The notes beneath the pieces are model-generated. The model searched no databases. It was not told where the DNA came from and worked only from the letters and a program-made list of their open reading frames with translations. From [Enterobacter] lignolyticus SCF1 (lineage in GTDB: Bacteria > Pseudomonadota > Gammaproteobacteria > Enterobacterales > Enterobacteriaceae), in assembly GCF_000164865.1 (NCBI RefSeq), contig NC_014618.1, positions 1,798,001 to 1,862,000 on the forward strand: DNA of 64,000 nucleotides, given 5' to 3'. Made by a program: the position numbers and the translations under genes. This document shows, piece after piece, positions 7,526 through 15,857 of this stretch. The number at the start of each line of letters is the position of its first letter. The stretch's first letter is position 1.

Positions 7526-9178
7526 TTAGCCGTGCTGGCTGCAGCCCGCGCAGGAAGAGGCAAGGATCTGCTGGAAGAAGTCATTACCTTTATCGTCCAC
7601 CAGAATGAACGCCGGGAAGTCTTCGACCTCGATTTTCCAGACAGCCTCCATCCCAAGCTCCGGCCATGCCACGCACTCAAGGCTTTTGATGCTCTCCTGG
7701 GCCAGCACCGCCGCCGGGCCGCCGATGCTGCCGAGGTAAAAGCCGCCGTGCTTGTGGCAGGCATCCGTCACCTGCTGGCTGCGATTGCCTTTCGCCAGCA
7801 TCACCATGCTGGCGCCGTGCGATTGCAGCAGGTCGACATAGGAATCCATACGTCCCGCGGTGGTCGGGCCAAGCGAACCGGACGCATATCCTTCCGGCGT
7901 TTTGGCCGGGCCGGCGTAGTAGATCGGGTGGTCCTTAACGTACTGCGGCAGCGGCTCGCCGTTATCCAGCAGCGCCTTGAGCTTCGCATGGGCAATATCG
8001 CGCGCCACGATAATGGTGCCGTTGAGGCTCAGCCGGGTGGAAACCGGGAAGGCTGACAGCTGGGACAGGATCGCGCTCATCGGCTGGTTCAGGTCAATCC
8101 GGACCGCATCGCCTTCGCCCTGCTGGCGCAGCGCTTCGGGAATGTACTGGCCGGGATTGCTTTCCAGTTTTTCAATCCAGATGCCATCGCGATTAATTTT
8201 CGCCTTGATGTTGCGGTCGGCGGAGCAGGAGACGCCCATACCGATCGGGCAGGAGGCGCCGTGGCGCGGCAGGCGGATGACGCGGATATCGTGGGCGAAG
8301 TATTTCCCGCCAAACTGCGCGCCGAGGCCGAGATTCTGCGCTTCCTGCAGCAATTCCTGCTCCAGCTTAACGTCGCGGAACGCCTGGCCGTGGGCGTTGC
8401 CTTCCGTCGGCAGGCCGTCATAGTAGCGGGTTGAGGCGAGCTTGACGGTTTTCAGGGTCGCCTCCGCCGAGGTGCCGCCAATCACGAAAGCGATATGGTA
8501 CGGCGGGCAGGCCGCAGTCCCGAGCGTGCGCATTTTCTCCAGCAGATAGTTTTTCAGCTTCGCCGGGGTGATAAGCGCTTTGGTTTCCTGATACAGGTAG
8601 GTTTTGTTGGCGGAACCGCCGCCTTTGGCGATGCACAGAAACGTGTACTCGTCGCCGTCGAGGCTGTAGAGGTCGATCTGCGCCGGCAGGTTAGTGCCGG
8701 TGTTGACCTCGTTATACATATCCAGCGGCGCGTTCTGCGAGTAGCGCAGGTTATCCTCGGTGTAGGTGTTGTAGACGCCGCGGGCGAGCGCGGCCTCATC
8801 GCCCCCGCCGGTCCATACGCGCTGGCCTTTTTTCCCCATAATGATGGCGGTGCCGGTGTCCTGGCAGGTCGGCAGCACGCCTTTGGCGGCGATGTCCGAG
8901 TTACGCAGAAACTGCAGGGCGACGTATTTGTCGTTTTCGCTGGCCTGCGGGTCGCGCAGGATAGCGGCAACCTGCTGCTGGTGGGAGGCGCGCAGCATAA
9001 ACGCCGCGTCGTGGAACGCCTGCTGCGCCAGCAGGGTCAGCGCGTCGGGGGCCACTTTAAGGACTTCCTGGCCGTCAAACTCGGCGACGGAGACGTGGTC
9101 ACGGCTGAGTAGATAATATTCGGTTTCGTCTTTTGCCAGCGGGAAGGGGGGTTGATAGGTAAAGGGTTTGGTCGACAT
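7526..9178 (-). CDS. fumA: Class I fumarate hydratase (FumA type)
   Basis: A 550-residue iron-sulfur fumarase collinear along its length with E. coli FumA/FumB. The three cluster cysteines lie in PTCQDTGTAI, TAACPPYHIAF and VSCSADRNIKAK; other family blocks are GGGSANKTYLYQE, GAQFGGKYFAHDIRVIRLPRHGA (shortened here in sense) and AKGNRSQQVTDACHKHGG. It interconverts fumarate and malate in the cytoplasm. It sits 57 bases downstream of a dicarboxylate transporter gene, most likely in one transcript. The C-terminus (ASSCAGCSQHG) differs from E. coli FumA. A second class I paralogue is at 56.5 kb. Confidence 0.92.
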   Translation of the reverse strand: MSTKPFTYQPPFPLAKDETEYYLLSRDHVSVAEFDGQEVLKVAPDALTLLAQQAFHDAAFMLRASHQQQVAAILRDPQASENDKYVALQFLRNSDIAAKGVLPTCQDTGTAIIMGKKGQRVWTGGGDEAALARGVYNTYTEDNLRYSQNAPLDMYNEVNTGTNLPAQIDLYSLDGDEYTFLCIAKGGGSANKTYLYQETKALITPAKLKNYLLEKMRTLGTAACPPYHIAFVIGGTSAEATLKTVKLASTRYYDGLPTEGNAHGQAFRDVKLEQELLQEAQNLGLGAQFGGKYFAHDIRVIRLPRHGASCPIGMGVSCSADRNIKAKINRDGIWIEKLESNPGQYIPEALRQQGEGDAVRIDLNQPMSAILSQLSAFPVSTRLSLNGTIIVARDIAHAKLKALLDNGEPLPQYVKDHPIYYAGPAKTPEGYASGSLGPTTAGRMDSYVDLLQSHGASMVMLAKGNRSQQVTDACHKHGGFYLGSIGGPAAVLAQESIKSLECVAWPELGMEAVWKIEVEDFPAFILVDDKGNDFFQQILASSCAGCSQHG

Positions 9179-9235
9179 CGTTCACTTTCTCCATAAAGAT
9201 AAAACCGCCGGAAGCGAGCTTCCGGCGGTGATGAA

Positions 9236-10747
9236 TCAGAACATCATGGACATCCAGGGATAACCAATCAGCAGCAGGGCGGCGAGGAATATCGCGCCGA
9301 AGATGCTGCCGAGGCGCCAGTAGTCCTTGGTCGGCAAATAGCCGCTGCCGTAGTAGATAGGACTTGGGCCGGTGCCGTATGGCGTGATGATCCCCATCAC
9401 CCCCAGCGAGGTCACCATCAGCAGAACAAAAACGTTCATGTTCATACCCGGGATGGTGGCGGCAATCGTCAGCATGGCGGGCAGGAGCGCGGTGGTGTGC
9501 GCGGTGGTGCTGGCAAACAGATAGTGCAGCAGGTAAAACGCCAGCAGTAGCACGATGGTGGCGACGCCTGGCGAAATACCGTGCATCAGCGCGCCGCCTT
9601 CCTTGCCAAGCCAGGCGATAAAGCCTGTTGTGGAAAGGCCGTCGGCGAGGGCCACGAGGGTGGCGAACCAGACGAAGGTGTTCCACGCGGCCTTGTTGCC
9701 GGTGATATCAGTCCAGGACAGTACGCCCGTCCACAGCATCAGGACGATGATCAGCAGCGCGGCCATGGCCGGCTCAATCCAGTCGGCGGCGAAGATCCAC
9801 ATCATCAGCGCGCAGCAGACGAAGACCAGCAGCAGGATTTCGTTACGCGACAGTTTGCCCAGTTTTTCCAGCTCGCGGGTCGCCCACAGCGGAACCTCGT
9901 TGTTGACCTTCACCTCCGGTGGGTAGAACCAGTAGGCGAGCAGCGGCATGGTCAGGATCAGCAGGATGCCCAGCGGCAGGAAGGCGAGGAACCAGGTGCC
10001 CCAGGAGATGGTGATGCCGACGGTGCTTTTCACCAGCGCCAGCGCCAGCAGGTTCGGCGCCAGCGCCGAGAGGAACATGGAGCTGGTGATACAGGCGGCG
10101 GTGATCGCCACCCACATCAGATAGGAGCCGATGCGGCGCGCGCTCGGATCGTTCGGTTTTGAACCATACAGCGGCGGCAGGTTGGCGATGATCGGGTAGA
10201 TGGTCCCGCCGCTGCGCGCGGTGTTGGAAGGAGTAAACGGCGCCAGTAGCAGGTCGGCGAAGGCGATGGCATAGCCGAGCGTCAGGCTGCGGCGGCCGAG
10301 ATATTTCACCAGGATCAGCGCCAGACGGCGGCCGAACTGGGTTTTATCGTAGCCTGCGGCAAACATAAAGGCGCCGAAAATCAGCCACACCGTAGAGTTG
10401 CCAAAGCCGCTCACCGCCCACTTGAAGGACTGTCCGGCAAGCTTAAATTTCGGGTCGGCCAGCTGCTCAGGGCTGAACAGCAGCCACTGGCTGCACAGGG
10501 CGATGGCCACCACGCCGGTTATCCCGATAACGGCGCCGGGCAGCGGTTCGAAGATCAAACCGACGATGACGCCGACAAAGATGGCGAAATAGTGCCAGGC
10601 ATAAGGAGGAAGCCCCTCCGGCACCGGCACAAACAGCAGCAGCACGGCGACGATAATGGGCAGCGCCATCATCAGCAGGCGGCGTGTATCCACCGCTTTG
10701 GCGCCTGCTGCGCCAGCAGGCAGTGGGGGTGTTTTTTTCTCTGTCAT
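9236..10747 (-). CDS. DASS-family dicarboxylate transporter
   Basis: A roughly 503-residue transporter of the divalent anion:sodium symporter family, related to TtdT/CitT and the plastid 2-oxoglutarate/malate translocator. The two SNT-type signatures are visible (FTPSNTARSGGTIYP and FASTTAHTTALLPAM), with about 12 hydrophobic segments. Likely substrates are malate, fumarate, succinate or tartrate. The start is not certain: the ATG at 10747 gives a short polar N-terminus before the first membrane segment, and an in-frame upstream ATG at 10816 is possible. Co-directional with fumA; divergent from the fumarate reductase gene. Confidence 0.85.
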   Translation of the reverse strand: MTEKKTPPLPAGAAGAKAVDTRRLLMMALPIIVAVLLLFVPVPEGLPPYAWHYFAIFVGVIVGLIFEPLPGAVIGITGVVAIALCSQWLLFSPEQLADPKFKLAGQSFKWAVSGFGNSTVWLIFGAFMFAAGYDKTQFGRRLALILVKYLGRRSLTLGYAIAFADLLLAPFTPSNTARSGGTIYPIIANLPPLYGSKPNDPSARRIGSYLMWVAITAACITSSMFLSALAPNLLALALVKSTVGITISWGTWFLAFLPLGILLILTMPLLAYWFYPPEVKVNNEVPLWATRELEKLGKLSRNEILLLVFVCCALMMWIFAADWIEPAMAALLIIVLMLWTGVLSWTDITGNKAAWNTFVWFATLVALADGLSTTGFIAWLGKEGGALMHGISPGVATIVLLLAFYLLHYLFASTTAHTTALLPAMLTIAATIPGMNMNVFVLLMVTSLGVMGIITPYGTGPSPIYYGSGYLPTKDYWRLGSIFGAIFLAALLLIGYPWMSMMF

Positions 10748-11368
10748 AGTGAGTATCTGCAAGTAGTTAAAAATACGGTTGCGCCTGGAATAATCGTTTG
10801 CTTTTTTTAGTTTCAAAACTTTCTTTAGTTATTAATATCCAGTTTTGATTATTCTTACGGCGATAATTTAACGCGATGAGGAATGCGCTAAATAGAATTT
10901 GCTGGTTATTTATATATTGCGTATTCGTCGCAGGTGACTATTGATTGAGATCAACAAAAACGACCAAATAAACCTTTTGTTATTATTTTAAGTAACCCTA
11001 AAGGATGAGGCGATTTTATGCTCAGAAACGCGTTAAATGTTAACGTCTATCTCTGCTGGCTGGCGTTTGATCTTGTTTTATTTATTTGATTTTTATGTGT
11101 TTTGTTGAGTTTAAAACAATTAACAAGTGTATGCTAATTGTTATGATATTTATCGATTTTGTAAATTTAATATTTAAATCAACTAATACCAATGGCGGGT
11201 GGGCGCTATTGCGGTGGTTAAATAGTTTATTAACTAACGTAATTGGTTTGGTAACTAAAAAAAGCGTTATATTGTTGGTATGACTTTACAGGAATAAATA
11301 ACCATAAATAAAAGACATTCCGTCACCTTATTCTGAAATTTTTAATATTTGAAATCTGGAGTGTTATT
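10748..11368. promoter_or_regulatory. Divergent anaerobic promoter region
   Basis: A 621-base AT-rich spacer between the transporter-fumA unit and the fumarate reductase gene. It contains one perfect FNR-type palindrome (listed separately). A 65-codon open frame at 11086-11283 has no ribosome site or recognisable features and is not called. Confidence 0.55.
10941..10954. promoter_or_regulatory. FNR-type binding site
   Basis: TTGATTGAGATCAA is a perfect match to the FNR consensus TTGAT-N4-ATCAA. It lies 193 bases before the transporter start and 414 bases before the fumarate reductase start. This predicts oxygen-responsive control of one or both divergent units, fitting their role in anaerobic dicarboxylate use. 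Confidence 0.75.
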
Positions 11369-14146
11369 ATGACCAGTAGCGAACGCATTTTTCGTCCGTT
11401 TACTTTGCCGAATGGAACTGAGCTTAAAAACCGCCTGCTCATGGCGCCGATGACGACCTGTACCGGATATTATGACGGTACCGTCACCCAGGAGCTGGTC
11501 GAGTATTACCGGGTTCGCGCGGGCAGCATTGGGGCCGTCATTGTGGAGTGCTGTTTTATCGACGACCATGGCCTGGCATTCCCTGGCGCGATAGGTATCG
11601 ACAACGATGACAAAATCGCCGGGCTGGCGAAGATAGCGGAGGCCATCAAAGGTGAAGGCTCCAGAGCTATCCTGCAAATTTATCACGGCGGCCGGATGGT
11701 GGACCCGCAGCTTATCGGCGGGCGTACGCCGGTTGCGCCAAGCGCCCTGGCGGCGCCGCGTGACGGCGCCACCACCCCGCGAGCGCTGAGCGCTGACGAA
11801 GTGCAGGGAATGGTGAATAAATTCGGCGACGGCGTACGTCGCGCGATCCTGGCCGGTTTTGACGGCGTAGAAATTCACGGCGCCAATACCTACCTTATCC
11901 AGCAGTTCTACTCGCCGAACTCCAACCAGCGCGACGACGAATGGGGCGGCAGCCGCGACAAGCGTGTGACGTTCCCGCTGGCGGTGCTGGAGATCACCCA
12001 TAAAATGGCCCGTCAGTACGCCGATGACGCGTTTATCATCGGCTATCGTTTTTCGCCGGAGGAGCTGGAGGTTCCTGGCATCCGCTTTGAGGACACTCTG
12101 TACCTGTTGGAGAAGCTTGCCGCGCGCGGTCTGGACTACCTGCACTTTTCGCTGGGAGCATCGCTGCGCCCGTCAATCGTCGAGACGACCGATCCCACGC
12201 CGCTGATTGAAAAATACTGCGCCATGCGCAGCACAACGCTGGCGCAGGTGCCGGTGATGGGCGTGGGCGGGGTAGTGAATGCCGGGGATGTCGAGCAGGG
12301 GCTGGACCACGGGTACGATCTGATGGCGGTCGGCCGGGCCTGTATCGCTTACCCGGACTGGACGGCGCGCATCGCCAGCGGCGAGCGTCTGGAGCTCTTT
12401 ATCGACAGCACCTGCCGCGAAGCCCTGCATATTCCTGAGCCGCTGTGGCGCTTCTCGCTGGTGGAGGCGATGATCCGCGACATGAGCATGGGCGACGCCC
12501 GCTTCAAACCGGGAATGTTCGTCGAAACCGTCCAGGATGACGCCAGCGAGCTGGTCATTAACGTAAGACTGGAAAACGATCGCATCGCCGACATTGCGCT
12601 TGCGGCAAGCCCGGTGGACAGCGTCGAGTTTACTACCAGCTTTGAAGAGATCCGTGAGCGCATCTTAACCGCCAACACGCCGCACGTTGACGCCATCTCC
12701 GGCGCCACCAGCCAGAGCGAAGCGGTGAAAAAAGCCGTCGCCAAAGCCATGCTGAAATCCAGCAAGGCGCTGGCGGCGGAAGAGGGCGGCGACGCGGCGA
12801 CCGCGAAAGCGTATGACGTGGTGGTGGTCGGCAGCGGCGGCGCAGGCCTGGCGGCGGCGATTCAGGCACACGATGAGGGCGCCCGGGTGCTGGTGGTGGA
12901 AAAAATGCCGACCCTCGGCGGTAACACCATCAAAGCGTCCGCCGGGATGAACGCCGCGGAAACCCGCTTCCAGCGGGTGAAGGGGATTCAGGACAGCAAA
13001 GAGCTGTTTTATCAGGAAAGCCTGAAAGGCGGGAAAAACAGGAATGACCCGCAGCTGCTGCGCCGTTTTGTCGATAATGCGCCGCAGGCCATCGAATGGC
13101 TGGCTGACCGCGGCATCATGCTTAATGACATCACCACCACCGGCGGGATGAGCATCGATCGTACCCATCGTCCGCGCGACGGGTCGGCAGTCGGCGGTTA
13201 CCTGATAAGCGGCCTGGTGCGTAATCTCACCCGACGCGGCATTGAGGTGATGCTCGATACCGCCGTCGATGAGATCCTGATGGAAAACGATGAAGTCAGC
13301 GGCGTGCGCCTGTTGACCGAAGAGAACGAAACCGTCGTAGTGCAGACCCGTAGCGTCGTGGTGGCGACCGGCGGCTTCAGCGCCAACAGCGCGATGGTGG
13401 TGAAATACCGTCCCGATCTCGACGGCTTTGTCACCACCAACCACAAAGGGGCGACCGGGGGCGGAATAGCGCTACTGGAGCGCATCGGCGCCGGAACGGT
13501 GGATATGGGCGAAATCCAGATCCACCCGACGGTGGAGCAGAAAACCTCCTATCTGGTGTCGGAGTCGATCCGCGGCGGCGGGGCTATTCTCGTCAACCAG
13601 CAGGGCAACCGCTTCTTTAACGAGCTGGAGACCCGCGATAAGGTCTCCGCGTCGATCATCGCGCTGCCGGAGCATTACGCTTACATCGTCTTTGATGAAC
13701 ACGTGCGGGCGAAAAACAAAGCCGCGGACGAGTACATCGCCAAAGGGCTGGTGACCAGCGCCAGCTCGCCGCGCGCGCTGGCGGAGAAGCTGGGGATGGA
13801 TTATCACGCGTTTCTCGCCACGCTTGAGCGCTACAACGGCTTTGTGGAGCGCCAGCACGATGAAGACTTTGGCCGCACCACCGCGCTGCGCGCGCCGATC
13901 AACGAAGGCCCGTTCCACGCCATCCGTATCGCGCCTGGCGTGCACCACACCATGGGCGGCGTGACTATCAATACCGACGCGGCGGTGCTGAATACCGACC
14001 AGCAGCCGATCCCTGGCGCCTATGCGGCGGGTGAGGTCGCCGGCGGTATCCACGGCGGCAACCGCATCGGCGGTAACGCGGTGGCGGACATCATTATCTT
14101 CGGTACACTGGCAGGCCAGCAGGCGGCAAAACGCGCCAGAGGCTAA
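11369..14146 (+). CDS. Soluble NADH-type fumarate reductase, three flavin domains
   Basis: A 925-residue fusion. Residues 1 to about 340 form an old-yellow-enzyme-like FMN barrel (HGANTYLIQQFYSPN, RDDEWGGS). Residues about 370-460 form an FMN_bind domain whose motif DAISGATS puts the covalently flavinylated threonine at residue 447. From residue 481 a FAD_binding_2 fumarate reductase domain begins (VVVVGSGGAGLAAAIQA). This is the architecture of the cytoplasmic Klebsiella Frd described as NADH:fumarate oxidoreductase. No signal peptide or membrane segment, and no heme motif CxxCH. The flavin transferase gene apbE follows 54 bases later, which supplies the required modification. Confidence 0.9.
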   Translation: MTSSERIFRPFTLPNGTELKNRLLMAPMTTCTGYYDGTVTQELVEYYRVRAGSIGAVIVECCFIDDHGLAFPGAIGIDNDDKIAGLAKIAEAIKGEGSRAILQIYHGGRMVDPQLIGGRTPVAPSALAAPRDGATTPRALSADEVQGMVNKFGDGVRRAILAGFDGVEIHGANTYLIQQFYSPNSNQRDDEWGGSRDKRVTFPLAVLEITHKMARQYADDAFIIGYRFSPEELEVPGIRFEDTLYLLEKLAARGLDYLHFSLGASLRPSIVETTDPTPLIEKYCAMRSTTLAQVPVMGVGGVVNAGDVEQGLDHGYDLMAVGRACIAYPDWTARIASGERLELFIDSTCREALHIPEPLWRFSLVEAMIRDMSMGDARFKPGMFVETVQDDASELVINVRLENDRIADIALAASPVDSVEFTTSFEEIRERILTANTPHVDAISGATSQSEAVKKAVAKAMLKSSKALAAEEGGDAATAKAYDVVVVGSGGAGLAAAIQAHDEGARVLVVEKMPTLGGNTIKASAGMNAAETRFQRVKGIQDSKELFYQESLKGGKNRNDPQLLRRFVDNAPQAIEWLADRGIMLNDITTTGGMSIDRTHRPRDGSAVGGYLISGLVRNLTRRGIEVMLDTAVDEILMENDEVSGVRLLTEENETVVVQTRSVVVATGGFSANSAMVVKYRPDLDGFVTTNHKGATGGGIALLERIGAGTVDMGEIQIHPTVEQKTSYLVSESIRGGGAILVNQQGNRFFNELETRDKVSASIIALPEHYAYIVFDEHVRAKNKAADEYIAKGLVTSASSPRALAEKLGMDYHAFLATLERYNGFVERQHDEDFGRTTALRAPINEGPFHAIRIAPGVHHTMGGVTINTDAAVLNTDQQPIPGAYAAGEVAGGIHGGNRIGGNAVADIIIFGTLAGQQAAKRARG

Positions 14147-14157
14147 CGCCGCGCATC

Positions 14158-14183
14158 GGCCCCGGCAATTTTTCGCCGGGGCC
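14158..14183 (+). other. Stem-loop between fumarate reductase and apbE
   Basis: GGCCCCGGC / GCCGGGGCC around an AATTTTTC loop. It lies between the reductase stop codon and the apbE ribosome site without a T run after the right arm. It could reduce apbE expression relative to the reductase by partial termination or by protecting the upstream mRNA end. Confidence 0.5.
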
Positions 14184-14200
14184 GTCACACAGGAGACCGC

Positions 14201-15157
14201 ATGATGTCTGATGAACGCTGCCTGTATCGCTATTCCACCGTCCTGATGGGCTCGCCGATCCTGCTTAAACTCCCCCGCCATGATGAGGCGCTGGCCTCCC
14301 GGGTTTTTCAACTGATTAAGCGCTATGAGGATCTGCTGACCGTTAACCGGGCGTCATCGCAGGTGATGGATATCAACCGCGCCGCCGGACGGCATCCGGT
14401 CGCCGTCAGCCGCCCTGTGTACCAGCTTATCAAATGCGCGAAGGCTGCGAGCCTGGCGCAGGACAGCGCGTTCAATCTGGCGATCGGCCCGCTGGTGAAG
14501 CTGTGGCGCATCGGCTTTCAGGGCAGCCGCGTGCCGTCCGGGGCGGAGATAGCCGCCCGGCTGGCGCTGACGCGCCCGCAGGACGTGGCGCTCGACGATG
14601 CGGCCGCCAGCGTGTTTTTAACGCAGCCGGGTATGGAGATCGACCTTGGCGCTATCGCCAAGGGCTACATCGCCGACAGGGTGCGCGATTATCTGCGCCA
14701 GCAGGGGACAGACGAGGCGTTGATTAACCTCGGCGGCAACGTGCACACGCTGGGCCGCTGGTCGGTTGGGCTCAAAAAACCGTTCGCCGCTGACGACGCG
14801 CTGGTGGGCGTGATGGCGGTCGACGGACAGTCGGTGGTGACCTCCGGCGTGTATGAGCGCTATTTTGAGCAGGACGGCAGGCGCTGGCACCATATTCTCG
14901 ACCCGCGCAGCGGATATCCGCTGGACAATGCGCTGCAAAGCGTGACGGTCATCTCAGCGGACTCGCTGGACGGCGATATCTGGACCACGTTGCTGTACGG
15001 CCTGGGGGTAGAAAAAGGCTGCGCCATACTGCGCCAGCGTGAGGATATCGAAGCGATTTTCGTGACCAAAAACCGCGACGTTATCCTCTCTTCACAGCGC
15101 CGGTTTCGCTTTTCGCTCCTCGACGCCGATTACCGGCTTACTGACTGTACTGCTTGA
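14201..15157 (+). CDS. apbE: Cytoplasmic FMN transferase (ApbE family)
   Basis: A 318-residue ApbE protein that uses FAD to attach FMN to a Ser/Thr of an FMN_bind domain. Family motifs are DLGAIAKGYIADR, LINLGGNVH, HHILDPRSGYP and DGDIWTTLLYGLG. Unlike the usual periplasmic lipoprotein ApbE it has no signal peptide or lipobox, which fits a cytoplasmic target: the fumarate reductase encoded just upstream. Start at the first of two ATG codons, after AGGAG. Its last 20 bases overlap the convergent dcuR end. Confidence 0.9.
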   Translation: MMSDERCLYRYSTVLMGSPILLKLPRHDEALASRVFQLIKRYEDLLTVNRASSQVMDINRAAGRHPVAVSRPVYQLIKCAKAASLAQDSAFNLAIGPLVKLWRIGFQGSRVPSGAEIAARLALTRPQDVALDDAAASVFLTQPGMEIDLGAIAKGYIADRVRDYLRQQGTDEALINLGGNVHTLGRWSVGLKKPFAADDALVGVMAVDGQSVVTSGVYERYFEQDGRRWHHILDPRSGYPLDNALQSVTVISADSLDGDIWTTLLYGLGVEKGCAILRQREDIEAIFVTKNRDVILSSQRRFRFSLLDADYRLTDCTA

Positions 15158-15857
15158 GCAGGTTGTACTGCTCGGCGACCAGCCGGTAGCGATAGACCGG
15201 CCGGCCGGTGGCGCCGTAGTGAATGCTGGTATACAGAATGTTGATCTGCGCAAGCCAGATCAAATACTTGCGGCAGGAGACGCGGGAGATGTTCACCGCC
15301 GTCGCCAGTTCATCGGTCGAAAACTCCGACCCGGGATGATTGTCAATCCACTGGCAGATGGTGCGTAAGGTCTGCGCCGTCAGTCCTTTCGGCAGGCGGC
15401 GGTCGTCGGCAACCTCCGGGCTGGCACCGTGCAGCAGACGGTCCACTTCCGACTGCTCATAATACGGCTGAGCGGTCATCAGCTTATGTTTCTCACGCCA
15501 GGCGTTAAGCGCCTCTTCAAACCGCGGAAACTGAAACGGTTTAATCAGATAATCCACCACGCCGTAGTGCATCGACGTCTGCACCGTTGCCGCGTCGGCC
15601 GCCGAGGTTATCATGATGACGTCGATTGGCCGCCCGCTGGCGCGGATCGTCGGCAGCAGATCCAGCCCGCTGTCCTGCTGCATATAAACATCCAGCAGCA
15701 CCAGGTTAATCTCAAGCAGCGGGTTGTTAACCATTTCCCTGGCCTGATGCAGGGTAGAGGCCGTACCGCAGCAGCGAAAGCCAGGCACTCTGGCGACGTA
15801 CATGCGGTTAAGCTCGGCTACCATGGCATCATCATCAACAATCAGTACATTTATCAC
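15138..15857 (-). CDS. dcuR: C4-dicarboxylate response regulator DcuR
   Basis: A 239-residue regulator, same length as E. coli DcuR and collinear with it. The receiver domain carries the acidic pair near the N-terminus (VDDD), the phosphoacceptor Asp in LLDVYMQ and the conserved Lys in LIKPFQ. The C-terminal helix-turn-helix region reads FSTDELATAVNISRVSCRKYLIWL. It would activate fumarate/malate genes upon phosphorylation by DcuS, plausibly including the clusters beside it. Start overlaps the dcuS stop by 4 bases. Confidence 0.93.
   Translation of the reverse strand: MINVLIVDDDAMVAELNRMYVARVPGFRCCGTASTLHQAREMVNNPLLEINLVLLDVYMQQDSGLDLLPTIRASGRPIDVIMITSAADAATVQTSMHYGVVDYLIKPFQFPRFEEALNAWREKHKLMTAQPYYEQSEVDRLLHGASPEVADDRRLPKGLTAQTLRTICQWIDNHPGSEFSTDELATAVNISRVSCRKYLIWLAQINILYTSIHYGATGRPVYRYRLVAEQYNLLKQYSQ

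Noticed and set aside
11086..11283. 65-codon frame in the divergent promoter region
   Set aside because: AT-rich chance frame without a ribosome site or recognisable features.
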